Assembly (NCBI GenBank): GCA_030789695.1
Contig: CM061141.1
Span: 192,583,689 to 192,647,688, forward strand
Length of the DNA: 64,000 nt
From: Scilla litardierei
Taxonomy: Eukaryota > Streptophyta > Magnoliopsida > Asparagales > Asparagaceae
Direction of reading: 5' to 3'
Part shown: piece by piece, positions 48,326-58,271 of the stretch
Numbering within the stretch: the stretch's first letter is position 1
Layout of the letters: every line of letters begins with the position of its first letter
Translations under genes and position numbers: made by a program
The notes under the pieces: generated by a model
What the model saw: only the letters and a program-made list of their open reading frames with translations
Told to the model about the DNA's origin: nothing
Databases searched by the model: none

Positions 48326-48491
48326 TGTTAGAAGAAGATTGGAGAGAATTAACCATGGCGAATAGCCATGGTACTTTATTTATAGAAATCTCATGATGAG
48401 TTAGGAGTCCAAGGGACTCCCTACTAACTTAGTGGGGAGTAAAGGTGAGATGTTGAGGGGGGAGGCCAAAGGCCTCCCTCAACTCACAACA
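48326..48491 (-). repeat. Element F 5' LTR (166 bp)
   Basis: Direct repeat of 34603-34768 with about 3 % divergence. It ends at the TSD ttgag (48492-48496). Confidence 0.92.
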
Positions 48492-48496
48492 TTGAG

Positions 48497-49950
48497 CATA
48501 TTTTTATTATTTTCATCCTTTTTTGTGAATAAATTGAATGAAATAAATAATTTTCCATCCATCACCAACATTTCTGCAACCCATAGCTTTTTGTTAGACC
48601 CATTGATTAAATGTGGTGATTCTTCCCAACTTTGGTAAAAATGTATTCTTGAAGTGGATTTTGGCAAATTAGGGTGTGTTGTATCTTTATGTACTAAGGG
48701 CAATTAATTATTTCTCTACAGGCTTACACTTGGCCTTTTGGCTTGAATCTCATGACGATTACCACCCATTTGAAACCATATAGTGATGTAGAAATTTTAA
48801 AAAATTCGGCTAGGCAAATATTCATGGATCCTAAGATAGTGACTTGGAATTTGGAGCTGCTCAAATGAATGCTATCAAATGCTACAATAATTAGTGCACT
48901 TGTGCGCCTTTGAATAAGGCATGAACTTTTGCCTTGGTACTTTGAATAAGGCAAAAATTGCCATGAAATTTGAGTAAATGCATGAATTTTATATGTTAGG
49001 CTAGATTCATTGTGTGGTGTTTTGGATTGATGTAGGATGTATTGATTGTCTTGCTAATGTTAAATTCCAGCACCCCTTGTTAATTCATGTTGTTGGGTGC
49101 ATTAAACATATGAGTAATTGGGTTTGATACTATCCATGGAGGAGCCGAAGAACGGTGGTGCTTTGTAATTGTTGCATCTATATATCCAATGGGTATTGCA
49201 TGTGTTGAAATAATGCAAGACCCCTTCAACCTTCGTAGTTTAGAAGTTTAATTCATCCATCAATTCAAATTGTTAATTGGGTTGTGACCCGTCTATCGAA
49301 TCGTGCATTACCCGAAAGGGGTCGCAGAACAGTGGTTGTGGTGCACAGAACAGTGGTTATGGTGCACAAAAGTTTATTCATCCATCAATTCAAATTGTTA
49401 ATTGGGTTGTGACACGTCTATCGAATCGTGCATTACCCGAAAGGGGCCGCAGAACAGTAGTTGTGCGCTGCGCACCACAACCTGTATGCATTACTCTCAC
49501 ATACCTTGAAATGGGTGTGAGAATGATTCATGAGCTTAAATTAGGAGAAGAACCCAGTTAGTAATTACCCTTAGTGCACCACATATGTGCTTAATTGATT
49601 CCTCGATTCTCATACCTTGAAATGGCTGAGTGATCGAGTTATCATGGAATTAATATTTAGCAGAGCAATTGAGTAGTCCTACTGATATCCTTAACACCCG
49701 CACCCTTTCTCTCCCTTGCATCCAAACCTTAGGACATTACCCTAACTCTAGGGTTTTTAGATAAACCCACTATCCAAACAATCATTCACCCCCATAGGGT
49801 GGTAAGAACCCTCAACCATTCTTTACATGCTCTAACTATTTGTGTGAATTTGCAGATTAGTTCCGTCTCTGTGGATACGATCCCGTACTTACCAGGTATA
49901 TTATTTACTGACCTTGTACACTTACGAGTATCACCTTTCATGGAGAGTCA
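48497..49950 (+). repeat. Element D 3' LTR, main part
   Basis: Bases 48990-49950 match the end of D's 5' LTR (18310-19150) and end in GAGAGTCA before the exact TSD gtagc. They include an extra local duplication (cgtgcattacccgaaagggg at 49302 and 49425). Bases 48497-48989 do not match the 5' LTR and lack its palindrome cluster. Confidence 0.8.
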
Positions 49951-49955
49951 GTAGC
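49951..49955 (+). repeat. Target-site duplication of element D, right copy (gtagc)
   Basis: Exact partner of 17124-17128. The element C reading resumes here. Confidence 0.9.
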
Positions 49956-50637
49956 TCCTCAACTGACACTGGACCTGCTGCTCTACATCCTGAAGTGGAA
50001 CCGGGGACTGGCCATCATCCTTATATCCAAGTGACGGCTCTCCAGATGGCGTAGTTTGCTCCCACTCTACAAGGTCCCTCAGGTACAACCATGCATCCTT
50101 TGTCGTGTATGCAAAGAAATCTCCACTGCTGCTCATCTGCACAAAGTCTCGCGTCGACGGCTGCAACCATGTATAGAAAATTCAAAGTAGATCCTCTGCG
50201 CTGAAAGCATGGTATGTGCACCCAAGCACTAAACCATCAAACCTCTCCAAAACCTGACAGTATGTCTCATTGTCAAACTGGATAAATCTCGCCATTTGTT
50301 GCTCAAATGCCTGGCGCATGTGTACCTGATTCCTGTAATAAATAGGAAAGAAAGCTCGAAGGAAATTAGTCTGAAAAGAAAGCCAATTAGAAAAAGCATC
50401 TCAAGGAAAAGCATCAAACCAAATTTTATCATCATATCTCAAAGTATGTGGGAACACTTTAAAATAAATAAAATCTGCACAAATGTTCTTATCAAACAAA
50501 TCCCAAAATTCTTTTCTACACCAATTTGCAAACTTTTGCATAAATGAACTAGGATTTTCCAACCTGATACCGTGAAAGAACGGTGGGAGTTGGGAGTCCT
50601 CCACATAAGCATCGCTAAAGTTGGAAAATGAATCCAT
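49956..50637 (-). pseudogene. gag: Element C gag, N-terminal capsid part
   Basis: The ATG at 50637 begins MDSFSNFSDAYVEDSQLPPFFHGIRLENPSSFMQKF. Conserved Gypsy capsid-type sequence follows: FKVFPHTLRYDDKIWFDAFP, WLSFQTNFLRAFFP, FDNETYCQVLERFDGLVLGCTYHAF. Bases 50637 to about 49975 lie in one frame with in-frame stops (TGA near 50401). Element D interrupts it at 49955, and it resumes at 17123. It is a gag without any pol behind it. Confidence 0.8.
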
Positions 50638-50799
50638 AAGAAAAAAATTTATTTACAAAAGATTTTTAAAATAAAAGAAAGAAAGAAAAAATGACTGAAA
50701 AAGTTTAAATAAACAATAAAAAAGACTCAACACTAAGCTGGAAGTACCACACCTAAAGTGTCCAAAACGAACCAAAAATGTGATTGTAAAAACTGCTGT

Positions 50800-50816
50800 C
50801 CCCGGCAACGGCACCA
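50800..50816 (-). other. Element C primer-binding site (tRNA-Asp type)
   Basis: TGGTGCCGTTGCCGGGG on the minus strand, identical to that of element G. About 160 bp of AT-rich leader separates it from gag. Confidence 0.9.
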
Positions 50817-50819
50817 AAT

Positions 50820-52497
50820 TGATTGACCTCGAGGGCGTGCACAATCCAAGTAGGATGCACACGACCGCCTCCCAACAAAAGGAGTGTCAAATGTAATATA
50901 AACCCGTGAGTATGGGGTCGAATCCACAGAGCAATTCATTTCACAATCACAATCTCAATTGGTTAAGGAATGCTAAAAGTGTTGGTACAACCAACTAAAC
51001 TAACAAGTGTGGTGAGTGGAACTGTGGGATGATACGATTGAGCCAAACCCAAGGTAGGTAGTGTGGAGACCAAAGTGTGGAGCTAGTCAAGAAAGGAAGA
51101 GTGTGTGGAATGAGATATCATTAGGTTTATGGTTGATTAGCAATAGGTTCATTCCAAATGAATCAACCATCGCATCCATTTCAAGGTATGCGAGGGTTGT
51201 GCATGTAGCTAATGCCCTTAAGGCACACCGCCGTTCTACGGCCCCACCAAGGGTAATGCACGATTCATTAATGTGTTGATTAGTGGGTTGAAATCCCTAA
51301 CTTAAGCTCGTGAGTCAATCCTTACATCCATGTCAATAGAATGCAAGGATGGTACACGTAGGTGTGACCCTTAAGGTACACCACCGTTCTACGGCCCCAC
51401 CAAGAGTAGTGTACGACTCAATTAAACATAGGGCACAACCCATCAATCTACACTACTAGCATCCATTTAAAGGTATGCTAGGGCTATTAAATGCAAGAAA
51501 TGAGCAATTACTACTCAACCACACAAGCCCTAGCTAATCCCAATCCACACACAAATGGCTCTAGGCCTTCATAATGATAACAAGTTGATAATCATAAATG
51601 AAAAGCAAATAACATTCATTACAAGCCAACAATCAAACAATTGTTCAATGATTCTCACTCTCATCCAACAACCATTCAAATAATGAAATACAAAGCATTA
51701 AAGCCAAATGTTACTAGAGAGGAGAGAGATCACCAATAGAAGCCCTAGAAACCTATGCTCTTCCCTCTCTTGCGCCTCCACCAATCTCCACCAAGCTCCA
51801 TCAAGATCCAATGGCCTCCAAAGCCGAGCGCTAGCCTTTGGGTAAGAGGGGGGGTCTAAAAACCCCCAATGGAACAGTAAAACTTAAGCCCCCCCCTCTG
51901 GAAATCGAACCCAGGCACGAAAATAGCCCCAATTCGCATCTTGGGTCTGCAAACAGGCTTGCGGGTCAGGTCACCGGGTGCCCGACCCGCTCAAAACCAA
52001 ACCGCACGCACGCTCCAGCAATTACAGGCCGGGTCGAAGACCTGACCCTGCGGGCGGGCTCTCAGCCCACTAAAATAGCGGGCAAAACCCGCTTTTGAAA
52101 ATTCAGGGCACGTGCCCCGCTTCCCAAATCCCTGCCTGATTATGGGCGGCCATGATAGCACCGTGTGGCACTGTGTGATTGCACCACGTGGCACCACCAA
52201 TAATCCATTTTCCCCATTTTTATCCCTTTTATCCTCCAAATAATTCACCAAAAATGCTTAGGAGTCTCAGAAAATTCCCAGAAAATTCTGGAAAATCCCC
52301 AAGACTACCAAGAGTACCTAAAAAATAGGAGAAGGTGAAATTAGTCCTTATAATTATGTTTTTTTGCAAATAATGCAAATAAGACCTAATTTGAAACAAA
52401 AAGTGAGTATTACCAAAAATAGCAAGATTAAGCCTAATCTTTAGCACATAATGGGGGTAGTTAGGGGGAGTAAATATACACTTTTCACTACGAATCA
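50820..52497 (-). repeat. Element C 5' LTR (1678 bp)
   Basis: Runs from TGATTCGTAGTG (52497) to ...GGTCAATCA (50820) on the minus strand, with the PBS next to it. Its end is repeated at 14795-14911. A cluster of ACCCGC/GCGGGT words lies at about 51950-52100, upstream of the likely promoter; I see no canonical TATA box. A duplicated block (aaggcacaccgccgttctacggcc at about 51220 and 51375) lies in the transcribed part. The TSD partner of cctcg (52498-52502) is outside the window. Confidence 0.85.
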
Positions 52498-53722
52498 CCT
52501 CGCCACCGACGAGGTCCCCGCAGACCAGGAGGAGTGCCGAATGCTGGAGCGAAAGGCTCTTTGATATGTACTCCACGAAAGCGTACTATACAGAAGGCGC
52601 TGGACCAAAACCGACATCTTGCCTTACCTCAAGTGCCTTGGATCGCATGAAGCAGATTATGTCATCCGAGAGGTCCACAAAGGACCCAGCGGGAACCATC
52701 ATAGAGGCAAGATGGTCGCGATGAAAATCCTAAGGCAAGGGTACTACTGGTCGACTCTGGCCCACGACTCTGGAGAGTACGTTCGAAAATGCTCAGAGTG
52801 CCAGAAGTTCACAAAGCTCAGTTCGTCACCCCCAGCTGACCTTGTACCTATAATCAGCCACATCCCATTTGCCAAGTAGGGGCTTGACATTCTTGGCCCC
52901 TTTGCTTCCGCGAAAGGACAGAGGAAGTTCCTGATCGTAGCGGTGGACTACTTTACCAAATGGATCGAGGTCGAACCCTTGGCTACCATCACCTAGAAGA
53001 AGGTAAAGGGCTTCGTATGGAAATCCATCATCTGCAGGCTCGAAATCCCTCGATCCATCGTCACCGAAAATGAAAAACAGTTTGACTGCACGGGTTTCAA
53101 AGAGTTCTGCGAGAGGATTGGAAGATCAAACTCCTATTCGCCTCTGTGGCCTATCCCCAGACCCACGGGATGGCAAAAGCCAGCAATAAATGCATCCTCG
53201 AACCGCTGCGTAAGAAAGTAGGGGAATGCGCATAGTGCTTGGCCGAAAGAGCTCCCAGGGATACTCTAGTCATACTGAACTAGCCATAAGGAAGCCACGG
53301 GGGAGACGCCCTTCAAGCTCGCCTACGGGACCGAGGCAGTTGTTCATGTCGAAGTAGGCGAAGAGTCACTCCACCTCGACACTTCGATGAAGAGAGGAAT
53401 TCAGAGGGCATAGAAATCAATCTAGAGCTCATGGACGAGCAGCACCAGTCTCTAGCCTCCATCATCCGACAGAAGCAAGGAGAGGCCTGCTACTACAACT
53501 CTCGGGTCAAGGGAAGAGGCTTCCACCAAGGAGATATTGTCCTGAGGAAAGCCATATTCAACCCGGAGATTGCTCGAAAGGGAAAGCTCGCTACAAAATA
53601 GAAAGGGCCATACAGGATCATCGAGGTCCTCGGCCCGACGACTTACCGGCCCTTGACCCTAGAAGGTAAAGTGCTCGCCCACACCTGGAATGCGGAGCAC
53701 TTGCATAAATACTACCAGTGAG
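52498..53722 (+). pseudogene. pol: Element I integrase, 5'-truncated (Tat-like Gypsy)
   Basis: The sequence begins abruptly at the C insertion. It encodes YVLHESVLYRRRW, the HHCC domain (EVHKGPSGNHHRGKMVAMKILRQGYYW ... CSECQKF), GLDILGPFASAKGQRKFLIVAVDYFTKWIEVEPL, a core block and a C terminus ending WNAEHLHKYYQ at about 53720. The second catalytic Asp (usual IVTDNGKQF) is Glu here. Stops and frameshifts are frequent after 52880. Gag, protease and RT must lie on the far side of element C, outside the window. Confidence 0.85.
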
Positions 53723-53844
53723 GCAAAGAATGTATGGACCCCCTCTGAAACATTGTACCAAAAGGGGAAAATGTTCTAAATAAAAAAGAAGAAGATGGAA
53801 CCCCTTTTCCGCCTAGGCGTCCTGAATCCCGCATAGTAAAATAG
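53723..53844 (+). other. Element I sequence after integrase
   Basis: Short noncoding stretch with purine-rich runs (aaaaaagaagaagatgg). No LTR start was recognised. Confidence 0.45.
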
Positions 53845-54335
53845 ATTCGGCCGTAAGGCTTGGGCAACTCCTTCAGCAGGCCGACCACTCGGTCGACCAT
53901 AAGGCTGGGCAAACCCCCCCAGCAGGCCGACCATTTGGTCGACCGTATGGCTGGGGGCGACTCCCCCAGTAGGCTTACCACTCGATCGACCATAAGGCTG
54001 GTGGAAACTCCCCCGCAGGCCGATCACCCGATCGTCCATAAGGCTGGGGGCAACTTCCCCAGCAGGCCAATCACCCAATCGTACCCCAGCAAGCCGATCG
54101 TTCGGTTGACTGCAAGACTGGGAATAGCTCCCCCAGCTTGGCCTATCGACTTGTCGACCATAAGGCTGAGGGAAACTCCCCTAGTAGGCCGACCCCACAT
54201 CGACCGTAAGGCTGGGGGAAACTCCCCCAGTAGGCTGATCATTCGATCGACCAGAAGACTGGGGGTAGCTCCACCAGCTGGCTGACCGACCTATCGACTG
54301 TAAGGTTGGTGGAAACTCCCCCAGTAGGCTGACCC
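53845..54335. repeat. About 46-bp hairpin minisatellite downstream of element I
   Basis: About eleven degenerate units like aaggctgggggaaactcc, cccagcaggccgacca, ctcggtcgaccat. Each can fold (CTGGGGG with CTCCCCCAG), and most carry GGTCGACC or a close variant. Tandem arrays after the integrase are common in Tat-type Gypsy elements. Confidence 0.85.
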
Positions 54336-56082
54336 TGTCGGAGGATATATGCCCATCAGGCGATTTAACCTAAGTGTACCTCTTGTTCATATAACGTACG
54401 GTGTCCATTATTCTAAGTATGAAATCATTTAAATAATATACTTGGATAATTTCCATAGACTTATAGTTAGGTCCTTACGTATCCAGATAAGATCTAGATT
54501 AGGAGTAGTAAGCGACCGTATAGAAACGTAAGTCTTAAATGGTTCATGGTCATAGATGTGTTGAGAACTGGATATCAACACATCAGATAGACCACTTTGT
54601 CTTAGTCTTATCTTAGAGTAAATTTGATCTCATAGTCATTCGACTTGGTGAAGTCGGAGACGAGACGCAGGTGCTCATTGGAGAATGTTCACTGAACGAC
54701 CAACTTAGAGTTATTAAATGGTTAACTTTAACTAAACTGTCTATAATAACTCTATGGTGATGATAGGTAAGCTGGTCCTTAAGACCTGAAGTCATCTGTA
54801 CGAACATGTGAGTGAACAGTGTAGCTTATACATATGATCTAGCTTCGAGGCTAGGCCAGCTGAAAGATCTTAGGTTGGGTTGCACCCGAAGCTCTCGAGG
54901 CGAGTAGATGACTAAGATGGGATCCATCACTTCCGTTAAAGGGAAGTTAGTGTCACAGACTCAGTACGGTCTTTGTGTTAATCCTTGTCCGGGGTACATT
55001 ATAACAAGTACAACGTAATTACAACTGAGACCGCCGTATACTGACCAATGTTGTCTAATAGGGTTGACAGTAAACCATATCCTAGGCCAACATGGACACA
55101 GTCTTGACGAAGGGACTATAACGAACATCATTCATCACTGACACAGCCAAAGTAAACCCAACGATGCTTTTGTCAATGGGTCGATCACGTTATGATGATT
55201 CTGAAACAGGGACGACAACTACTGCTCGTGGTGACCATCGTTTAGGGGTTCCGAGCCCCAACCTGTAGTAAGGTCCGGCTGTAGAGTATCACACCGAGTA
55301 GCATTCATGTCTAAGTAATAGGAAGATTAATTCAGAGAGAGATTCATTTGGTGATATTGAATAGTTGATATTCACAAAGTTAGTTGTGAAAATAAGTCGT
55401 AGATGCAGTAGGGACAATGTTGCATTTGATGCAAACAAAGATTAAACGTGTCGTAAATTGGCTACGACAATATTTGTATGAATAAATACATTGGAAAGGG
55501 TTACCTGGGTGACGGGATCGTCCCGGTTTAAACACAGGTTCAAACCGCGTCCAAATCGGTGCTCAAACGAGCCCAGAAACGCGAAAACAGTCCATGGCAA
55601 AGTGGGTTAGACCTACTGGGCTAACAAGCCCATCATCAAAGGCAAACGGGCGCAGCCCGCTGGCTGCAGCGGGTGCACGCCTGCTGCACGGTGGGCATGC
55701 GCCCGCCCTCCCTACCTTGGGCAGGCGCGCCCGCTAAGCCTAGCGGGCGCGCACGTAACTTAAGTGATTGTAGGGTTTTTTGAAAGCCCAAATGACGGCT
55801 ACGAAAATTGATTTTTTGCCCATCTTTGGGCAATTGTTTGAGGAATCAAACGAAGTCAAAATTTGTCGACATTCGTTCCTACGCGTTCACCATTCGAAGC
55901 CCTTCAGATTGATAGCTTGTTTGGTGTCTAAAGTTTAATGAATGAAGAGAATTAACTCGTTGAAGTTGGCTTTTATGAAAAGCTTACTAAAACTTCAGTT
56001 AAGCTAAATTAGCTTAATTAATTCCCTTCAATTTTACAATAGCCTCACATTGCTCACAACAAATGTAGGAGTGCCGACTCCC

Positions 56083-56093
56083 TATATAAATAG
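56083..56093 (+). promoter_or_regulatory. TATA box of LTR K
   Basis: TATATAAATAG in the context gactccctatataaataggggtg. Confidence 0.7.
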
Positions 56094-56177
56094 GGGTGCA
56101 CTATCTTCGTTGAAAAATGCACCAAGTCCACGATCAAGTAGCTCCGGATATTTGAGCTAGTTCGATCTACGACTAAA

Positions 56178-56203
56178 CTATTCTCTCTCTCTCTCTTCTT
56201 CCT
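56178..56203 (+). repeat. CT microsatellite
   Basis: Run of ctctctctctctcttctt downstream of the TATA box of K, in its transcribed part. Confidence 0.85.
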
Positions 56204-56630
56204 ATTCTCCGGACTAGTCCTAGCAAGACTACGAAGGGGGTTTGGATTCGGATCCAGAAGTCTAAGACGCGGGTCTATTCAAGTGAAACTTTCTACCGTG
56301 TGTGATCGGCTTGGAGGCGGGAGTCGGCTCGGGCAGATCGGTTCGAGTGTGCGAGGCGGCTCGAGTGGAGCGAGTCAAGGCGGTTCGGCTACGAGGAGCG
56401 TCAGAAGAAGGTGATGTACATCTTGCCCGCCCCAGGGTCAAGATTCTGGGTTTGTGGTTAAGCAATTTTAATGTAGATTTAATTTTGTCGCTGTAGAATA
56501 GATCCGTCTTGGGGTGGTCAGATCCACCCCAAGTTGGCATAGATCGGGCTAGGTTTTGGCTCTCTCAGAGCCTATCTAAATTGTTTAGCTAGCTTAGTTT
56601 TTGATTTTCCGCTGCGCTTTTATGCCCCTG

Positions 56631-58271
56631 TGGTCCGTCCGACTTAGGACGGACACAGGTCCGAGCTCTATTTTAGCGACGTTTTTAAATCTTTTAATTG
56701 CTTGTTTTAAACATACGGACAATTTTAACTTTCTGTTAAAAAAATGTTTTATGTATTAAAATTGGTTTACAACATAAAAAAATTTTAGACGACTTAGATT
56801 TTATGCGCTAAATTTAAATAGGTCGCTCATGTTTAAATGTTTTAAAATTTTATTTTATAAGATAAAATAATTTTAGCATACATTTAAAATTATTATAAAG
56901 TTTATGTAACACAAAAGGAATATTTTATTTCATGTAATGATATTGAAAATTCATATTTTTGGTTACATAAAGATTGATGTATTTTTTAAAAAAGCTTTAT
57001 CCGAAAATTTATAAATTTCAAATGATTTTAAAAGGGTTTTAGAATTGTTTTAAAGAATATGTGATATAAAGGAAATTTTATTATCATAAGATGAAATAAT
57101 AAATTTGTTTCTTTAAAATTACATATTGATATTTTAATCTTAAAAGTGTATCGTTAAAATTTTAAAGCCTAGGTTTTAAACTTATTTGATAATTTTATGA
57201 AACCTAGTTTTATGTGATAAAAATGCTTAAAGCTTTAAATTTTAAATCTTTAGATTTAAATGTTAAATTTAAGAGTTGCAAGTTGTTCAATTATGTTATA
57301 GATAATTTTAACTTGCAAGCTTTCATGATATGTCACTAAATGAACCTTTAATTTATTCGGTTAAAGTAGTTGGTTTATGTTTTAATGGATATGTTGAATA
57401 ATGTATTCTTGAACCCTTTAGGTTAGCCATTAACGGATTAAAATTTTATAAGATGAAATTTTAATGATTAGTTACATGTTACGTTTTTTATAAACAAAAC
57501 AACATCAAAACCTAATACTAGATTAGGGTAGTCCCTTTTGATTGACAATCATTGCAATAAATCGTTTAAATGATGATTATCATAAAAGACTATTTTTGAA
57601 AAATGTTGTTATTGTCTTATTAAAATCCTAATTAGATTGGGGTAGCATAGTTGAACGTATGAACCTTATAGTTGATAAGGACTCAATAAAAATTGTTCAA
57701 CCAATCCATAAAATTTCAACTTTTAGGATCCACTAGTTGATATGGATGACCTAGTTCTTAATTAAAAGCCATTTAGTTGTTGAACGAACATAGAATTGAT
57801 AAAACTAATTCAATGGATCATGATGACGGTCAATGTGCTTGGCTAAGTTTGCTGGACAACCCTAGCTAGTCTATGGGCTGAGTGGTCCTGGCTTAGTCAA
57901 TTCCCTGGCCGCGTCCACTGGACCGCAAGGAGTCGAATCATGACTGTGTAAGTCCATTTACTATTCCTAAGTCAAATACGATAATAATCTTATTCAAGAT
58001 AAATCGTAGCCCTCCTTGTTTTAGGAGTTGGCAACTCTAAGACCCGTGTTACGGTTGTTGAGCTACACTCAAGCTGTGACATGGCAATCTTATAGAAACC
58101 AATTTCTTGATAAACATCTTGACTTGACCCAAACCATTGTCTCGTCCCTAAACGAGCGACGACGTAAGTCTAACCAAAGATGTAGTCTAAGACCTGACCC
58201 AAACCGACGTGTCGTGCATACACCGAGCGACGGTGCAAGTCAGGCTATACACGAAAACAAGGGTCCGACTA
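56631..58271 (+). other. AT-rich stretch with a dispersed repeat
   Basis: No coding motif is visible. 56690-57800 is very AT-rich with many ttttaaa runs. 57828-57960 is the second copy of the repeat at 23325-23460, so part of this stretch is probably internal sequence of an E-like element. cgacg-containing near-repeats lie at 58090-58220. Confidence 0.5.

Larger units (their letters stand above)
54336..56630 (+). repeat. LTR-like segment K (Copia, Angela-like start), right end uncertain
   Basis: It starts TGTCGGAGGATATATGCCC, much like the TGTTGGAAATATGCCC start of Angela-type Copia LTRs, directly after gaccc of the minisatellite. ggtccttaagacctgaagtcat is another Angela-like word (about 54773). 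A GCCCGC/GCGGGC cluster (55640-55765) precedes a strong TATATAAATAG at 56083-56093. gattttccgctgcgc near 56600 resembles known LTR ends, but I cannot fix the end or a TSD. Confidence 0.55.

Noticed and set aside
48326..48491. Short MITE-like or microRNA-like hairpin
   Set aside because: The same 166 bp occurs as a direct repeat with an exact TSD around a Copia interior, so it is an LTR.
50801..50816. tRNA-Asp gene fragments at the tRNA-like 3' ends
   Set aside because: Only the 17-base PBS match is present, at LTR borders; no cloverleaf can be formed.
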